From: Fictibacillus sp. b24
GTDB taxonomy: Bacteria; Bacillota; Bacilli; Bacillales; Fictibacillaceae
Length of the DNA: 64,000 nucleotides
NCBI RefSeq assembly: GCF_030348825.1
Contig: NZ_JAUCES010000005.1
Location: 2,852,001 to 2,916,000 of the forward strand
Direction of reading: 5' to 3'
Part shown: piece by piece, positions 8,663-16,918 of the stretch
Position numbering within the stretch: position 1 is the stretch's first letter
Layout: each line of letters opens with the position of its first letter
Program-made: the position numbers and the translations under genes
The notes under the pieces: model-generated
Seen by the model: only the letters and a program-made list of their open reading frames with translations
What the model was told of the DNA's origin: nothing
Database searches by the model: none

Positions 8663-8691
8663 ATTGTAAGGGAGTTACAGCGCAATAACAA
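8663..8691 (-). promoter_or_regulatory. Sigma-A type promoter of the NlpC/P60 gene
   Basis: On the minus strand, TTGTTA (8686-8691), 17 nt, TACAAT (8663-8668). The leader of about 65 nt holds a small hairpin ACCTGT/ACAGGT (8627-8647) without a T tail, so it is not a terminator. Confidence 0.55.
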
Positions 8692-8830
8692 TTTTTGGCG
8701 AAATGTATGAAGAATTACACATTGTAATATTAGATAATTTTTTCCAGCACGTTGTGGACAAATAGAAGGAAAGATTGCCGGTTATTTGTATAGAGTATAT
8801 AAAGGGCTAAAATGGTAAGGAGGCGTCTAT

Positions 8831-9124
8831 TTGGAGTTCCCGTTCATCCATACTAACTTTTGGGATGCATTAATCGCTGTGCCTGCCATCATTGTTATGA
8901 TTGAAATTCTTAAAGTTTTCTTCCCCTCTCTCTCTGCTTGGATTCCAACGATCGCCAGCCTGCTTGGACTGATTATTTCTGTTTTTATTGCGCATCCGCA
9001 TAGTCTTTGGACAGGGATTGTTATGGGGATTGGCTACGGCTTTGCTGCGGTTGGTTCGTATGCCGGCTTCGCAAGGGTTTTCCACCACTATCGAGATCGA
9101 AGTCCGCATAAACCTTATAAATAG
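8831..9124 (+). CDS. Small membrane protein, holin-like topology, unknown function
   Basis: 97 residues. The start is TTG at 8831, with AGGAGG 7 nt before it. Three hydrophobic stretches are visible: WDALIAVPAIIVMIEILKVF, WIPTIASLLGLIISVFIA and WTGIVMGIGYGFAAVGSYAG, then a basic tail FHHYRDRSPHKPYK. The length, three helices and charged tail recall phage-type holins, but no endolysin gene is directly beside it and the peptidase upstream reads away. I cannot assign a function. Confidence 0.6.
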   Translation: MEFPFIHTNFWDALIAVPAIIVMIEILKVFFPSLSAWIPTIASLLGLIISVFIAHPHSLWTGIVMGIGYGFAAVGSYAGFARVFHHYRDRSPHKPYK

Positions 9125-9193
9125 TTGAATGCTAGGTGAAGTTTGTTTAAGTTTAATAGTGTACGGACTTTTTGAAAAGATTAGGAGATTATC

Positions 9194-10030
9194 ATGAAAA
9201 GAAAAACAGCAATTGTAACCGGCACTTCCAGCGGGTTCGGCATGCTTTGTGCTGTAGAACTTGCGAAAGCCGGTTTTGATGTGGTCAGCACGATGCGGAA
9301 TTTGGATCGTGCAGAGAATCTATTAAAACTAGCGGATAGTCATAATGTGGCAGACCAGATCCACCTTCATCCGCTTGATGTTACATCAGCTGAATCGGTC
9401 TCCACATTTACTACTTACATAAAAAAGTTTCATAGCATTGATGTGCTCGTGAACAACGCGGGGTTCGCACTTGGCGGTTTTTCAGAAGAGTTAACCGCAG
9501 ATGAGTACCGTTTGCAGTTTGAGACGAATGTTTTTGGTGTGATTGCGGTCACTCAAAACGTTCTTCCCATCATGCGGAAAAATCGCCGCGGCCGTATCAT
9601 CAACATGAGCAGCATCTCTGGCAAGTTCGGCTTTCCAGGACTGTCGCCGTATACCGCTTCTAAGCACGCACTGGAAGGATACAGCGAGAGCCTGCGTCTG
9701 GAGCTCAGGCCGTTCGGTATTGATGTTGTTCTTGTTGAACCAGGTTCTTATCAAACGAACATCTGGTCGTCGATCGACAACATGACCATTAACTCTGACT
9801 CTCCTTATCACTTTTATATGGAAGCCCTATTAGAAGATATTGAAACAGGCAAAGGCAGTCATGGCGATCCGCTTGATGTGGCAAAGCTTGTGACGAGGAT
9901 AGCAACTTCCTCAAAAACACCCAAATTGCGATATACAATCGGTAAAGGTGTAAGGTTAAGTCTGTTTCTGAAAGTTATTTTGCCGTGGAAGTTGCTAGAA
10001 AAAGTTATTTTAAATAAGCTGTTAAAATAA
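9194..10030 (+). CDS. Short-chain dehydrogenase/reductase (classical SDR)
   Basis: 278 residues, NAD(P)-dependent oxidoreductase of the classical SDR type. The cofactor loop is TGTSSGFG (9-16), NNAG is at 87-90, the catalytic serine lies in INMSSISG (about 140), and Tyr153 and Lys157 form YTASK. The C-terminal part (about 200-278) is longer than the minimal SDR and ends in a basic hydrophobic tail, as in proteins annotated as ketoreductases acting on lipid or retinol-like substrates. The substrate is not known. AGGAG precedes the ATG. It stands between two small membrane-protein genes. Confidence 0.85.
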   Translation: MKRKTAIVTGTSSGFGMLCAVELAKAGFDVVSTMRNLDRAENLLKLADSHNVADQIHLHPLDVTSAESVSTFTTYIKKFHSIDVLVNNAGFALGGFSEELTADEYRLQFETNVFGVIAVTQNVLPIMRKNRRGRIINMSSISGKFGFPGLSPYTASKHALEGYSESLRLELRPFGIDVVLVEPGSYQTNIWSSIDNMTINSDSPYHFYMEALLEDIETGKGSHGDPLDVAKLVTRIATSSKTPKLRYTIGKGVRLSLFLKVILPWKLLEKVILNKLLK

Positions 10031-10086
10031 ACGGTTGTGCTTAATCACCTCCTATTGTGTGCAAAATAGTAGTGAGGTGATTTCTT

Positions 10087-10374
10087 GTGAAGTTTTTAAT
10101 TATTATTGGAAGTCTGATCGTCCCAATCGGAATGTTTTGGCTGCAATACGCTTGGCCAAAAAGCCGTTCGATATTTAATATATGTGCTCTTTTCGCTGCG
10201 CTAACATTCGGAAACCTAGCAGCAATCAGCATTCAGCAGATCCTTCACGACAACACCGTTTTCATGACAAACATTCACGGCGTTCTGTTGAATCCATTCT
10301 TCTTGTTAGCAGGCTCTTATTTAGGTGTTTACCTTTTTTATCGTTTCATGATATGGACTTCTTCAGAATGGTAA
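10087..10374 (+). CDS. Small three-helix membrane protein, unknown
   Basis: 95 residues from a GTG start with GAGGTGA before it. Hydrophobic segments are FLIIIGSLIVPIGMFWLQYA, ICALFAALTFGNLAAISIQQ and NPFFLLAGSYLGVYLFYRFM. No motif is recognised. It follows the SDR gene by 56 nt on the same strand and precedes the AIM24 gene; co-transcription is possible. Similar small proteins are common in Bacillus and mostly uncharacterised. Confidence 0.6.
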   Translation: MKFLIIIGSLIVPIGMFWLQYAWPKSRSIFNICALFAALTFGNLAAISIQQILHDNTVFMTNIHGVLLNPFFLLAGSYLGVYLFYRFMIWTSSEW

Positions 10375-10478
10375 AAAAGTTGAAGAATAGTTGAAACTTA
10401 TTTTATATGTGAATCGTAATTCAATTTGGATTGATAAGCTCAGTGCTTTTACAAATATTACTATTGGGGGAAATGAAC

Positions 10479-11270
10479 ATGAATAATCACGAAATCGATT
10501 ATAAAATTTATGGTGATGACATGCAGTTTGTTGAGGTGGAGCTTGATCCGAAAGAAACGGTGATCGCTGAAGCTGGCGCACTCATGATGATGGAAGATGG
10601 CATTGAGATGGAAACCATTTTCGGTGACGGCTCATCTGGCGGCGGTAGCGGTTTGATGGGAAAACTGTTCAGTGCTGGTAAACGTGTGCTGACGGGTGAA
10701 AGTCTATTTATGACAACATTCACGAATGAAGATCACGGGAAAAAGCACGTTTCCTTCGCTTCTCCTTATCCTGGTAAAATCATTCCGATGGACTTGAGCG
10801 AACTTGGCGGTAAAGTGATCTGTCAGAAGGATGCGTTCTTAGCCGCTGCAAAAGGCGTATCTGTTGGAATCGAGTTTCAGCGTAAGTTAGGTGCCGGGTT
10901 CTTCGGTGGCGAAGGCTTTATCATGCAGAAACTTGAAGGCGATGGCATGGCGTTCGTTCATGCAGGCGGAACGATTCATAAGAAAGAACTTGCTCCTGGA
11001 GAAGTGCTGCGTGTTGATACAGGCTGTTTAGTTGCCATGACGAGCGGTGTGAATTACAACATCGAGATGGTAAAAGGCGTAAAAACAGCATTATTCGGCG
11101 GTGAAGGATTATTCTTTGCCACATTACAAGGACCGGGAACAGTATGGATTCAGTCCCTTCCGTTCAGCCGTCTGGCGAGCCGCGTGTTCGCAGCCGCACC
11201 ACACCGCGGAGGATCAAGTGATGAAGGCAGTATCGCTAAAGGCGTGTTCAATATGCTGAATGGTGATTGA
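10479..11270 (+). CDS. AIM24 family protein (TIGR00266 type)
   Basis: 263 residues forming the all-beta AIM24/TIGR00266 fold. Family landmarks are [20 protein letters not shown] at the N-terminus, [16 protein letters not shown], the glycine stretch [13 protein letters not shown], and the closing [19 protein letters not shown]. The bacterial members are soluble and of unknown biochemistry. I chose ATG 10479 because GGGGG ends 8 nt upstream; the open frame extends 16 codons further. Monocistronic with its own terminator. Confidence 0.9.
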   Translation: MNNHEIDYKIYGDDMQFVEVELDPKETVIAEAGALMMMEDGIEMETIFGDGSSGGGSGLMGKLFSAGKRVLTGESLFMTTFTNEDHGKKHVSFASPYPGKIIPMDLSELGGKVICQKDAFLAAAKGVSVGIEFQRKLGAGFFGGEGFIMQKLEGDGMAFVHAGGTIHKKELAPGEVLRVDTGCLVAMTSGVNYNIEMVKGVKTALFGGEGLFFATLQGPGTVWIQSLPFSRLASRVFAAAPHRGGSSDEGSIAKGVFNMLNGD

Positions 11271-11285
11271 TTTATAGTTTTATGT

Positions 11286-11325
11286 AAAGCTGACGCAAAC
11301 TTCATGTTGTGTCAGCTTTTTTTGT
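11286..11325 (+). terminator. Terminator after the AIM24 gene
   Basis: Arms AAAGCTGACGCAA and TTGTGTCAGCTTT with one mismatch, followed by T7. Confidence 0.85.
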
Positions 11326-11400
11326 TTCTGAGGATAAGTTGATTCTTTAACTTTAACCTTATAAGTAAGACTCACATTTGTCGAAAAACGGATAAATAAA

Positions 11401-11482
11401 TTTATGTGCGGAATTAACAGCATTTACCGCGGATATAAAATGAATTACCTTGGAAAAAAATCGAATTACCTTGGAATTATAG
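11401..11482. repeat. Tract R2: four units at 21-nt phase
   Basis: Units start at 11401, 11422, 11443 and 11464. The last two share AATTACCTTGGAA exactly; the first two share TTTA..GCGGA. The tract fills the middle of the 320-nt gap between converging genes, which otherwise holds only the terminator upstream. Confidence 0.65.
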
Positions 11483-11591
11483 AGTGTGTCTTCAAATCTA
11501 CTCTATTGAGATAACTAAAAAAGCTATATAAAAGTAAAAAGTTGACCCTGAAATGAGAGTCAACTTCACTTTATACCAAAAATCAATTCAT

Positions 11592-12611
11592 TTACGCCTT
11601 AAAATGCTGCAAAACAGTCCCACGACCATTCTCAACTTCCACTTCAGCATACGCCCCGTTAACAAACGTGATCTGTGGTGGCTGATGGCCGCAATCGACA
11701 TCGTAAATGATAGGAACTCCCAGATCATCAGCCATATCTTGATACACGTCTTCTACTGTGTAATCCCCAATAGGCTCGTTGGCTTCACTTCTGCCGAACA
11801 AAATACCTGAACAGTTCTCAAACCAGCCGGCTAACTTCATATGAACGAGTGTTCTTCTTAAATCGGTCGTGTTCATCTCACAATTTTCAAGGTACCACAG
11901 AATGGGTTCATCTTCATTCAAAAACTGTTTTCTAAACTGAGCCACATTACCAAACGGCGTTCCGATCAGATGCCGAATCACATCGATACAGCCTCCGAGC
12001 AGTCGTCCTTCAACTTTCTCTTTTTCACCAGATGCTGTCTTCCAGTGGGTTTTCTCAGTGAGATGAAACACACACGATGTCGGTGCATCGTGCTGCCATT
12101 TTTCCTGATACTTCTCTGAGGACTGCTGCAGCACTGACTCTCCCACTTTTGTTCTCAACACCTTTTCCCACATGGCAGTAGTGTCATCCGAATACTCGCC
12201 TCTTACATCCACGAAGTTTGTTCCGTTGGCAGTTGCGAGTCCTGTTTTTAATGTAATGGCGAGCATCAGAACACTCGTATCAGAATAGCCGAGAATCCAT
12301 TTGTCCCGAATGTTCGTGAAATCTACATGCTCCATGATTTCAATCAGCAGTTCACCGCCCCATGGAGGGATGATTACGTCGATCTCATCATTACTTAACA
12401 TTTTGTTCAGCTCAGCTGCGCGAAATTTTGCAGGTGCTGATTTGGCCTTTGATTGCATCCACACGGTATCTCCGCAAACCACCTCATACCCTCTTTGCTC
12501 CATACGCTCGCATGCTTGCTTAAACATGTTATGTAAAAATGGCGGCACACCAGAAGATGGTGCGGTTACGCCTATCACTGCATTTTTCTTTAGAATCGGA
12601 TATTTAATCAT
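11592..12611 (-). CDS. S66 peptidase, LD-carboxypeptidase / MccF-like
   Basis: 339 residues, serine peptidase family S66. The N-terminal GVTAPSSGVP motif, the nucleophile Ser110 in WILGYSDTS, Glu242 in LENCEMNTTD and His309 in DCGHQPPQ form the Ser-Glu-His triad. The family holds LD-carboxypeptidase (murein tetrapeptide cleavage) and MccF (cleavage of microcin C-type nucleotide peptides); the ENCEM segment and length point to the MccF-like side, without proof. AGGATGG precedes the ATG. Cytoplasmic, as no signal peptide is visible. Confidence 0.85.
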   Translation of the reverse strand: MIKYPILKKNAVIGVTAPSSGVPPFLHNMFKQACERMEQRGYEVVCGDTVWMQSKAKSAPAKFRAAELNKMLSNDEIDVIIPPWGGELLIEIMEHVDFTNIRDKWILGYSDTSVLMLAITLKTGLATANGTNFVDVRGEYSDDTTAMWEKVLRTKVGESVLQQSSEKYQEKWQHDAPTSCVFHLTEKTHWKTASGEKEKVEGRLLGGCIDVIRHLIGTPFGNVAQFRKQFLNEDEPILWYLENCEMNTTDLRRTLVHMKLAGWFENCSGILFGRSEANEPIGDYTVEDVYQDMADDLGVPIIYDVDCGHQPPQITFVNGAYAEVEVENGRGTVLQHFKA

Positions 12612-12857
12612 TGAAATCCATCCTGCTTTTTATTTTGGTGAAATTAAATCCACACAAATAAAATTCAACAAAAGGAGATGAATTCCTTTACTTCATTTAA
12701 CGCAGCAGAAACATCCTTTCATGTCTGTTAATCTTCCGTAAAAAGCCTATTTCTTAACAATTTCACTATTTTGTACAACGAACAAGCTACTCATAAGGTA
12801 CGTCCAACATATGCATATATCGAACAAACTGTTTTTAGAAAGGAGGCAATTCTTCTC

Positions 12858-13226
12858 ATGAATAATCATCCTTATAACCACCAACATTCAATCGAGGAGT
12901 CTCAGTACGTGGAGCGTCAGATTGGTGAAGATGATGAAGGTCCATTTTCTCCTCCGCCACAGCAATTTGCTGCTCAATATCAAATACCTCAGCCGTACTT
13001 CGCTCAATCAATGCCCCCTCAACAGATCAGAGCGAGACTTTGCGGTTGTTTAGGAAACTGGGGACTTTTAGGGCTCAGACAGCCTGGTCAATTCGGCCGT
13101 GACTTCTGGTTCTTCCCCGTTGAGATCCGTCGTAATTCTGTAACAGGCTATATCTGGTTGTATGGCCGACGCCAACGCGTGCGCTATGGGTTTTCACAGA
13201 TTCGTAACTTCATCTGCGTTGGTTAA
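12858..13226 (+). CDS. Unknown 122-residue protein, Pro/Gln-rich N-terminus
   Basis: Not recognised. The start is ATG 12858 with AAAGGAGG 11 nt before it. The first 55 residues are polar and rich in His, Gln and Pro (FSPPPQQFAAQYQIPQPYFA). The C-terminal half is compact and rich in Arg and aromatics: RLCGCLGNWGLLGLRQPGQF and VTGYIWLYGRRQRVRYGFSQ. The design, disordered tail plus small cationic aromatic core, is seen in spore-coat proteins, but I see no direct evidence for a coat role. It has its own terminator. Confidence 0.6.
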   Translation: MNNHPYNHQHSIEESQYVERQIGEDDEGPFSPPPQQFAAQYQIPQPYFAQSMPPQQIRARLCGCLGNWGLLGLRQPGQFGRDFWFFPVEIRRNSVTGYIWLYGRRQRVRYGFSQIRNFICVG

Positions 13227-13231
13227 CGAGA

Positions 13232-13266
13232 AAGCCGCTCTCCAAAAGAGAACGGCTCTTCTTCTT
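13232..13266 (+). terminator. Terminator after the 122-residue protein gene
   Basis: AGCCGCTCTC / GAGAACGGCT hairpin, CTTCTTCTTT tail. Confidence 0.75.
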
Positions 13267-13269
13267 TCA

Positions 13270-13668
13270 TCAATTGTCGCGAGACGGCAGGCTCAACTGC
13301 CACGAAACCCCGAATGAATCCTGCACCCATGCGAACTTTTCCATTCCTGGAAGCTCCCCTAAAGGCATAAGCACTGCTCCACCGTTCGATAACGATTCGA
13401 AAAGATGATGTATTTCATCCAAAGTGTCACACTTTACGAACAAAGAAATGGCAGGAGTAAATGTGAACTCGTGTTTTATCCCGCTGTCTATACACATCAA
13501 GTTTTGCCCTTTAATGCTAAAGGTCGCGTGCAGCACCGTTCCATCTTCTTGATAAAGAATATTTTTGATCTCTGAATCAGCGAACAGCGACGTGTATACG
13601 TTCATTGCTTCCTCAGCTTGTCCTTGAAACAAAAGAAATGTGGTTACTTTTTGATCAGAAGTTGCCAT
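13270..13668 (-). CDS. VOC-superfamily protein, PhnB/3-demethylubiquinone-methyltransferase-like fold
   Basis: 132 residues. The pattern KVTTFLLFQGQAEEAMNVYT, then IKNILYQEDGTVLHATFSIK and SLFVKCDTLDEIHHLF, with the end GKFAWVQDSFGVSWQL-like (here EKFAWVQDSFGVSWQL), is the PhnB-type glyoxalase/bleomycin-resistance fold. These proteins are often uncharacterised and act as dimers of paired beta-alpha-beta-beta-beta units. No substrate can be named. It stands alone between the APC permease and an outward-reading gene. Confidence 0.85.
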   Translation of the reverse strand: MATSDQKVTTFLLFQGQAEEAMNVYTSLFADSEIKNILYQEDGTVLHATFSIKGQNLMCIDSGIKHEFTFTPAISLFVKCDTLDEIHHLFESLSNGGAVLMPLGELPGMEKFAWVQDSFGVSWQLSLPSRDN

Positions 13669-13731
13669 TTTTTCATACTCCCCTTTCGATTCCTAGCCTA
13701 CACCTTCGTCTTTTTATTCAAAATCCCTCCA

Positions 13732-13758
13732 CAAAAAAAGACTATCTTGTCGATAGCC
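13732..13758 (-). terminator. Terminator directly after the APC permease stop
   Basis: Arms GACTATC / GATAGCC and a run of seven A on the plus strand (T on the minus). The stem starts next to the stop codon. Confidence 0.75.
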
Positions 13759-15120
13759 TCAAGTTTCTTGTTGTGTGCTGTGCTTTTTTTGAATGATGAT
13801 TGAAATGATCCCGATCAGTATAGCGATTCCGACACTTACGTACAGCCCCGGCCGAATGGTGTGCTCGAACCAAGTGCCGGTAACTGCTAAAAATATTAGC
13901 ACGATTGCAACAATCGAGAAAAGTTTCGTCCATAACGACTGCTTCAAAATTTTCATGGACGAGATGATAATAAAAAGCCAGTTAAATAAAAGCAGGATGC
14001 CGGCAGCTGTTGTAATGTATTCATAGATCCTTCCAGGCAATAAAAGTGCGGTAATGATACTTGCTAAAAGTCCTGCTGCGGCAAGAGACATGGCAGGCAG
14101 AGGCAATTTTTTAAATTTGATGGTTTTCGCAAATAGTTTCGGCGCATCCCCATCTTCCGCTAACGTCATCAATAGGTTGGTAACCCCGAATAGTGCCGCC
14201 GCCATTGCAGAGAATCCCGCAACAATTATCGCTCCGTTAAAAACATGGGGAAAAAAACCGAGATGATACCGTTCCATCGCCGTTACAAAAGGACTTTCCT
14301 TATGATCAAACACTTCCATCGCAACAGTCGTTACAGCGAGTCCCATTGATAGAACATATATAATCGTCAGTATCAAAAGCATGATCATTCCTGCTTTTGT
14401 GGCATCTTCCGTTTTTTTGAGCTGCATCGCCATCATGCCAATCACTTCAATTCCGCCAAACGCGTAAAAGGCATAGATAAGTGACGACCAGAAGCCTTTC
14501 AAGCCTCCTGTAAAATAACCGTCAAACGTATCTGGTAAGGCGAGATCATAGTTCTTACCATCCACTAGTCCAATGAGACCTGCGATTGCTAAAACAATGA
14601 ACATAACGATTGCTGCTACTTTTATCACAGCAAGCAGATTTTCCACTTGGTCAAACTTTTTTGTTCCAGCCAACACGACAACAATGGCGAGTACGGCATA
14701 AAAAGCGGCAAAAATCCAAAGTGGAATGTGCGGAAACCAGAACTGAGAAAGGATAGAGAGTGCAGTTAGCTGGCTTCCCATGATCAAAATGTTGGATACC
14801 CAATAGTTCCATCCGCAGCTAAAGCCTGCCCATCTTCCGTATGATTGGGAAGCATAATAGCAAAATGAACCTTTTTGAGGATCTGCCGCCGTCATCTTCG
14901 CGAGCAGTTGGAACACGATGTATGTACCGATCGCAGCTAATAAAAAGGAGAAAACGATAGAGGGCCCAGTTAGCTGAATCCCGATCGTTGACCCAAGAAA
15001 GTACCCTGTCCCTATTGTGCAGCCGACTCCAACGAGTGAGAGCTGCCACCACGCCATGTTCTTTGCTTCTGATTTATCCATTTTAGGCTGAACAGGTCCA
15101 TTACAATTGGATTTTTCCAC
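13759..15120 (-). CDS. APC-family amino acid permease
   Basis: 453 residues with 12 hydrophobic segments, an amino acid/proton symporter or exchanger of the cytoplasmic membrane. The first helix carries the consensus unwound motif in SLVGVGCTIGTGYFLGSTIG, and helix 6 has YAFYAFGGIEVIGMMAMQLK. The soluble N-terminus of about 25 residues is polar. GTG start at 15120 with AGGAGGG 8 nt before. Length is usual for the family (AAP/GABA-permease type). Substrate is not assignable by eye. Monocistronic. Confidence 0.9.
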   Translation of the reverse strand: MEKSNCNGPVQPKMDKSEAKNMAWWQLSLVGVGCTIGTGYFLGSTIGIQLTGPSIVFSFLLAAIGTYIVFQLLAKMTAADPQKGSFCYYASQSYGRWAGFSCGWNYWVSNILIMGSQLTALSILSQFWFPHIPLWIFAAFYAVLAIVVVLAGTKKFDQVENLLAVIKVAAIVMFIVLAIAGLIGLVDGKNYDLALPDTFDGYFTGGLKGFWSSLIYAFYAFGGIEVIGMMAMQLKKTEDATKAGMIMLLILTIIYVLSMGLAVTTVAMEVFDHKESPFVTAMERYHLGFFPHVFNGAIIVAGFSAMAAALFGVTNLLMTLAEDGDAPKLFAKTIKFKKLPLPAMSLAAAGLLASIITALLLPGRIYEYITTAAGILLLFNWLFIIISSMKILKQSLWTKLFSIVAIVLIFLAVTGTWFEHTIRPGLYVSVGIAILIGIISIIIQKKHSTQQET

Positions 15121-15300
15121 AATAATACCCTCCTGCTTTACAGGTATTATTGTTTAACTTAAATTGGTGAATATTCATGTTAAATGAAAAGACTCATGAA
15201 CTTACATCTATTGGCAGGTTGATTGGCGTGAAAGGAACTAAATTTAAGAGTGCAAACACATGTTATCGGTGTTGTGAACCACTTTTGAATGAAATCTACT

Positions 15301-15430
15301 TATACTGGGTGGGGTATCAAGCAAATAATTCAAGAAATTTTGTACTTAATCCCGCGAGTTTTGGCTATATTCCAGCGAGTTTACGCTATATTCCGGCGAG
15401 TTTGGCTCATATATCGGCGAGTCGATAAAA
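15301..15430. repeat. Tract R3: headed 21-nt repeat element, copy 1
   Basis: A head TATACTGGGTGGGGTAT (15301-15317) is followed by one AATTCAAGAAATTTT unit (15327) and four GCGAG units at 15354, 15375, 15396 and 15417, exactly 21 nt apart. The body consensus is CCGGCGAGTTTNNGCTATATT; the last unit changes to GCGAGTCGA. Tract R4 at 30645 is a second copy with the same spacing between parts. It fills most of the 372-nt gap between two minus-strand genes. An 83-codon open frame crosses it only because 21 nt is seven codons. Confidence 0.85.
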
Positions 15431-15492
15431 ACCGACAAATCTCGCCTAGCCCTATACCCTAACCCCTCGCATCAATGATTCCAGGGGAAACC

Positions 15493-16122
15493 TCAAGACA
15501 ACAAAAACGCAATCCCTTTATAGCCAAAATAACAGCCAAAGCCTATGAGTGATAATCCTGAGAGCTTCGAGATCCCATCTAAAATGCGGTCAGCAAGCAT
15601 CTTACGGAAACCGCTTGATACGACAGCCATCGTAAAATCCCACAATAAAATCCCTGAAAAAATCGCTGCACTATATAACATCAAGCTTTCCATACTATAT
15701 TTAGCTGCCGTTTCTGCAAGTATAGAACCGTAAATCCCTAACCAAAATAAGATGGTAAGAGGATTGGTGAGCGACATAAGAAAACCGGCCATAAAACTTC
15801 TGCTGTTATGTACCGTGTAGTCTTTATCACTGCTATTTTTTTCTGCTGCTGCTTTTTTGAAGGTCTCTATTCCTGTGTAGAGAAGGACGAAACTGCCGAA
15901 GAGCCATAGAAAGGTTTTGATGAACGGCGTATTGATGTAGCTCACAAGTCCCATGTAGACCAAAAGCATATAGATGGCATCTGCCACTGTAGCTCCGAGC
16001 CCTACCATCCACGCTTGCCAAAATCCATATTTGATACCGCGGTCCATCTGTGCAGCATTTACTGGACCGATTGGAGCAGCGAGTGATAATCCTAATAGCA
16101 CGTACTTTATAAAAAGAAACAT
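15493..16122 (-). CDS. LysE/RhtB-family amino acid exporter
   Basis: 209 residues with six hydrophobic segments. The start of the mature frame, LGLSLAAPIGPVNAAQMDRG, is the LysE/RhtB signature (GPxxx after helix 1), and FMAGFLMSLTNPLTILFWLG is the second signature. These proteins export amino acids or homoserine-like compounds through the cytoplasmic membrane. ATG 16122 is chosen for GGAGGT 5 nt upstream; the frame continues 20 codons further with no ribosome site. No regulator of the LysG type is next to it. Confidence 0.85.
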   Translation of the reverse strand: MFLFIKYVLLGLSLAAPIGPVNAAQMDRGIKYGFWQAWMVGLGATVADAIYMLLVYMGLVSYINTPFIKTFLWLFGSFVLLYTGIETFKKAAAEKNSSDKDYTVHNSRSFMAGFLMSLTNPLTILFWLGIYGSILAETAAKYSMESLMLYSAAIFSGILLWDFTMAVVSSGFRKMLADRILDGISKLSGLSLIGFGCYFGYKGIAFLLS

Positions 16123-16228
16123 AGACGACCTCCACAAATATGATGGACAACTCATGCCTGTCTTCATCTTATTCGGAAGCACGTCTAATCAGACCATAAA
16201 ATCAATTCATTAAAAGGAGTTCAGACCA

Positions 16229-16492
16229 ATGGATCACCAGTTCAGCCCTAAAATCCAAGAAGCTCTTGACCATGTAAAACGTGCGGATGAAGCAATGATA
16301 GAAGCGCAAGCGAACCAAACACCATCATGTTTTCAAACTGCGAAGGTATGGCTCGAAACGGCTCAACAATCTGTTCATGATGCAGGAGAAGGAATGTCTG
16401 AAGAAGAAAAAAAACAACTTCATCATGCAAAAGAATATTTAAGACATCTGCACGAAACACAAGCTGCTATTCAGGAAACGAGATACGATTGA
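16229..16492 (+). CDS. Small helical soluble protein, unknown
   Basis: 87 residues, all charged and helical: EALDHVKRADEAMIEAQANQ, then FQTAKVWLETAQQSVHDAGE and EEKKQLHHAKEYLRHLHETQ. It looks like a three-helix bundle, comparable in size and character to Bacillus YtzC-like proteins, though that is only a resemblance. AAAGGAG stands 9 nt before the ATG. Own terminator. Confidence 0.65.
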   Translation: MDHQFSPKIQEALDHVKRADEAMIEAQANQTPSCFQTAKVWLETAQQSVHDAGEGMSEEEKKQLHHAKEYLRHLHETQAAIQETRYD

Positions 16493-16504
16493 TTACTGGA
16501 CGCA

Positions 16505-16540
16505 GAAATCCCTCATGATTTGATCACGAGGGATTTTTCA
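16505..16540. terminator. Terminator shared by two converging small genes
   Basis: Arms AAATCCCTCATGAT and ATCACGAGGGATTT with T tail on the plus side and A run on the other. Confidence 0.8.
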
Positions 16541-16542
16541 TG

Positions 16543-16770
16543 CTATGCAAATAAATTTCGGATAAACCCGGCTTGGTTAACGGTTTCAGTTTTCACATCT
16601 ACATTTAGTTTACGAATGTTATCACAATAAATATGAAGTCGTTGTGCTTTATCTGCGTTTAGATAAGAGGCGTAGTTGTCCAGCTTATCTACTTCGCGTA
16701 GTACATCTTCCTTCGTGTCTGCTTTCTCAATCCTGCTGCAGCAAGAGTTGATCTGGTCATAAACAGACAT
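16543..16770 (-). CDS. Small helical protein of 75 residues, unknown
   Basis: Not recognised. It begins MSVYDQINSCCSRIEKADTK and continues with acidic and hydrophobic heptads (VLREVDKLDNYASYLNADKA). Helical throughout, with a vicinal Cys pair near the start. ATG 16770 has AAAGGAGG 11 nt upstream; an in-frame GTG at 16779 lies inside the ribosome site and is rejected. It converges on the previous gene. Confidence 0.6.
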   Translation of the reverse strand: MSVYDQINSCCSRIEKADTKEDVLREVDKLDNYASYLNADKAQRLHIYCDNIRKLNVDVKTETVNQAGFIRNLFA

Positions 16771-16918
16771 GCTAGCCACCTCCTTTTAGGTTTGTTTCTC
16801 TATTCCCTTCCCTCATTTTTTTAAAACTGAGACGAATGGACTGTCAAAGTCGTTTAACAATACTTTCCATATGTTGTCTGCTAGACTAAAAACGAGAGAC
16901 TTGATGGAGGAGGACAAC

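Noticed and set aside
8592-8700. Cyclic-di-AMP (ydaO) riboswitch before the NlpC/P60 gene
   Set aside because: The leader is only about 65 nt and lacks the conserved ydaO junctions; only a 6-bp hairpin is visible.
8831-9124. Phage holin
   Set aside because: Topology fits, but no endolysin or other phage gene is adjacent, so the name is not supported.
15177-15428. Open frame with seven-residue repeats (IPASL type)
   Set aside because: It is repeat tract R3 read as codons. The 21-nt period equals seven codons, so frames stay open by chance; there is no ribosome site.
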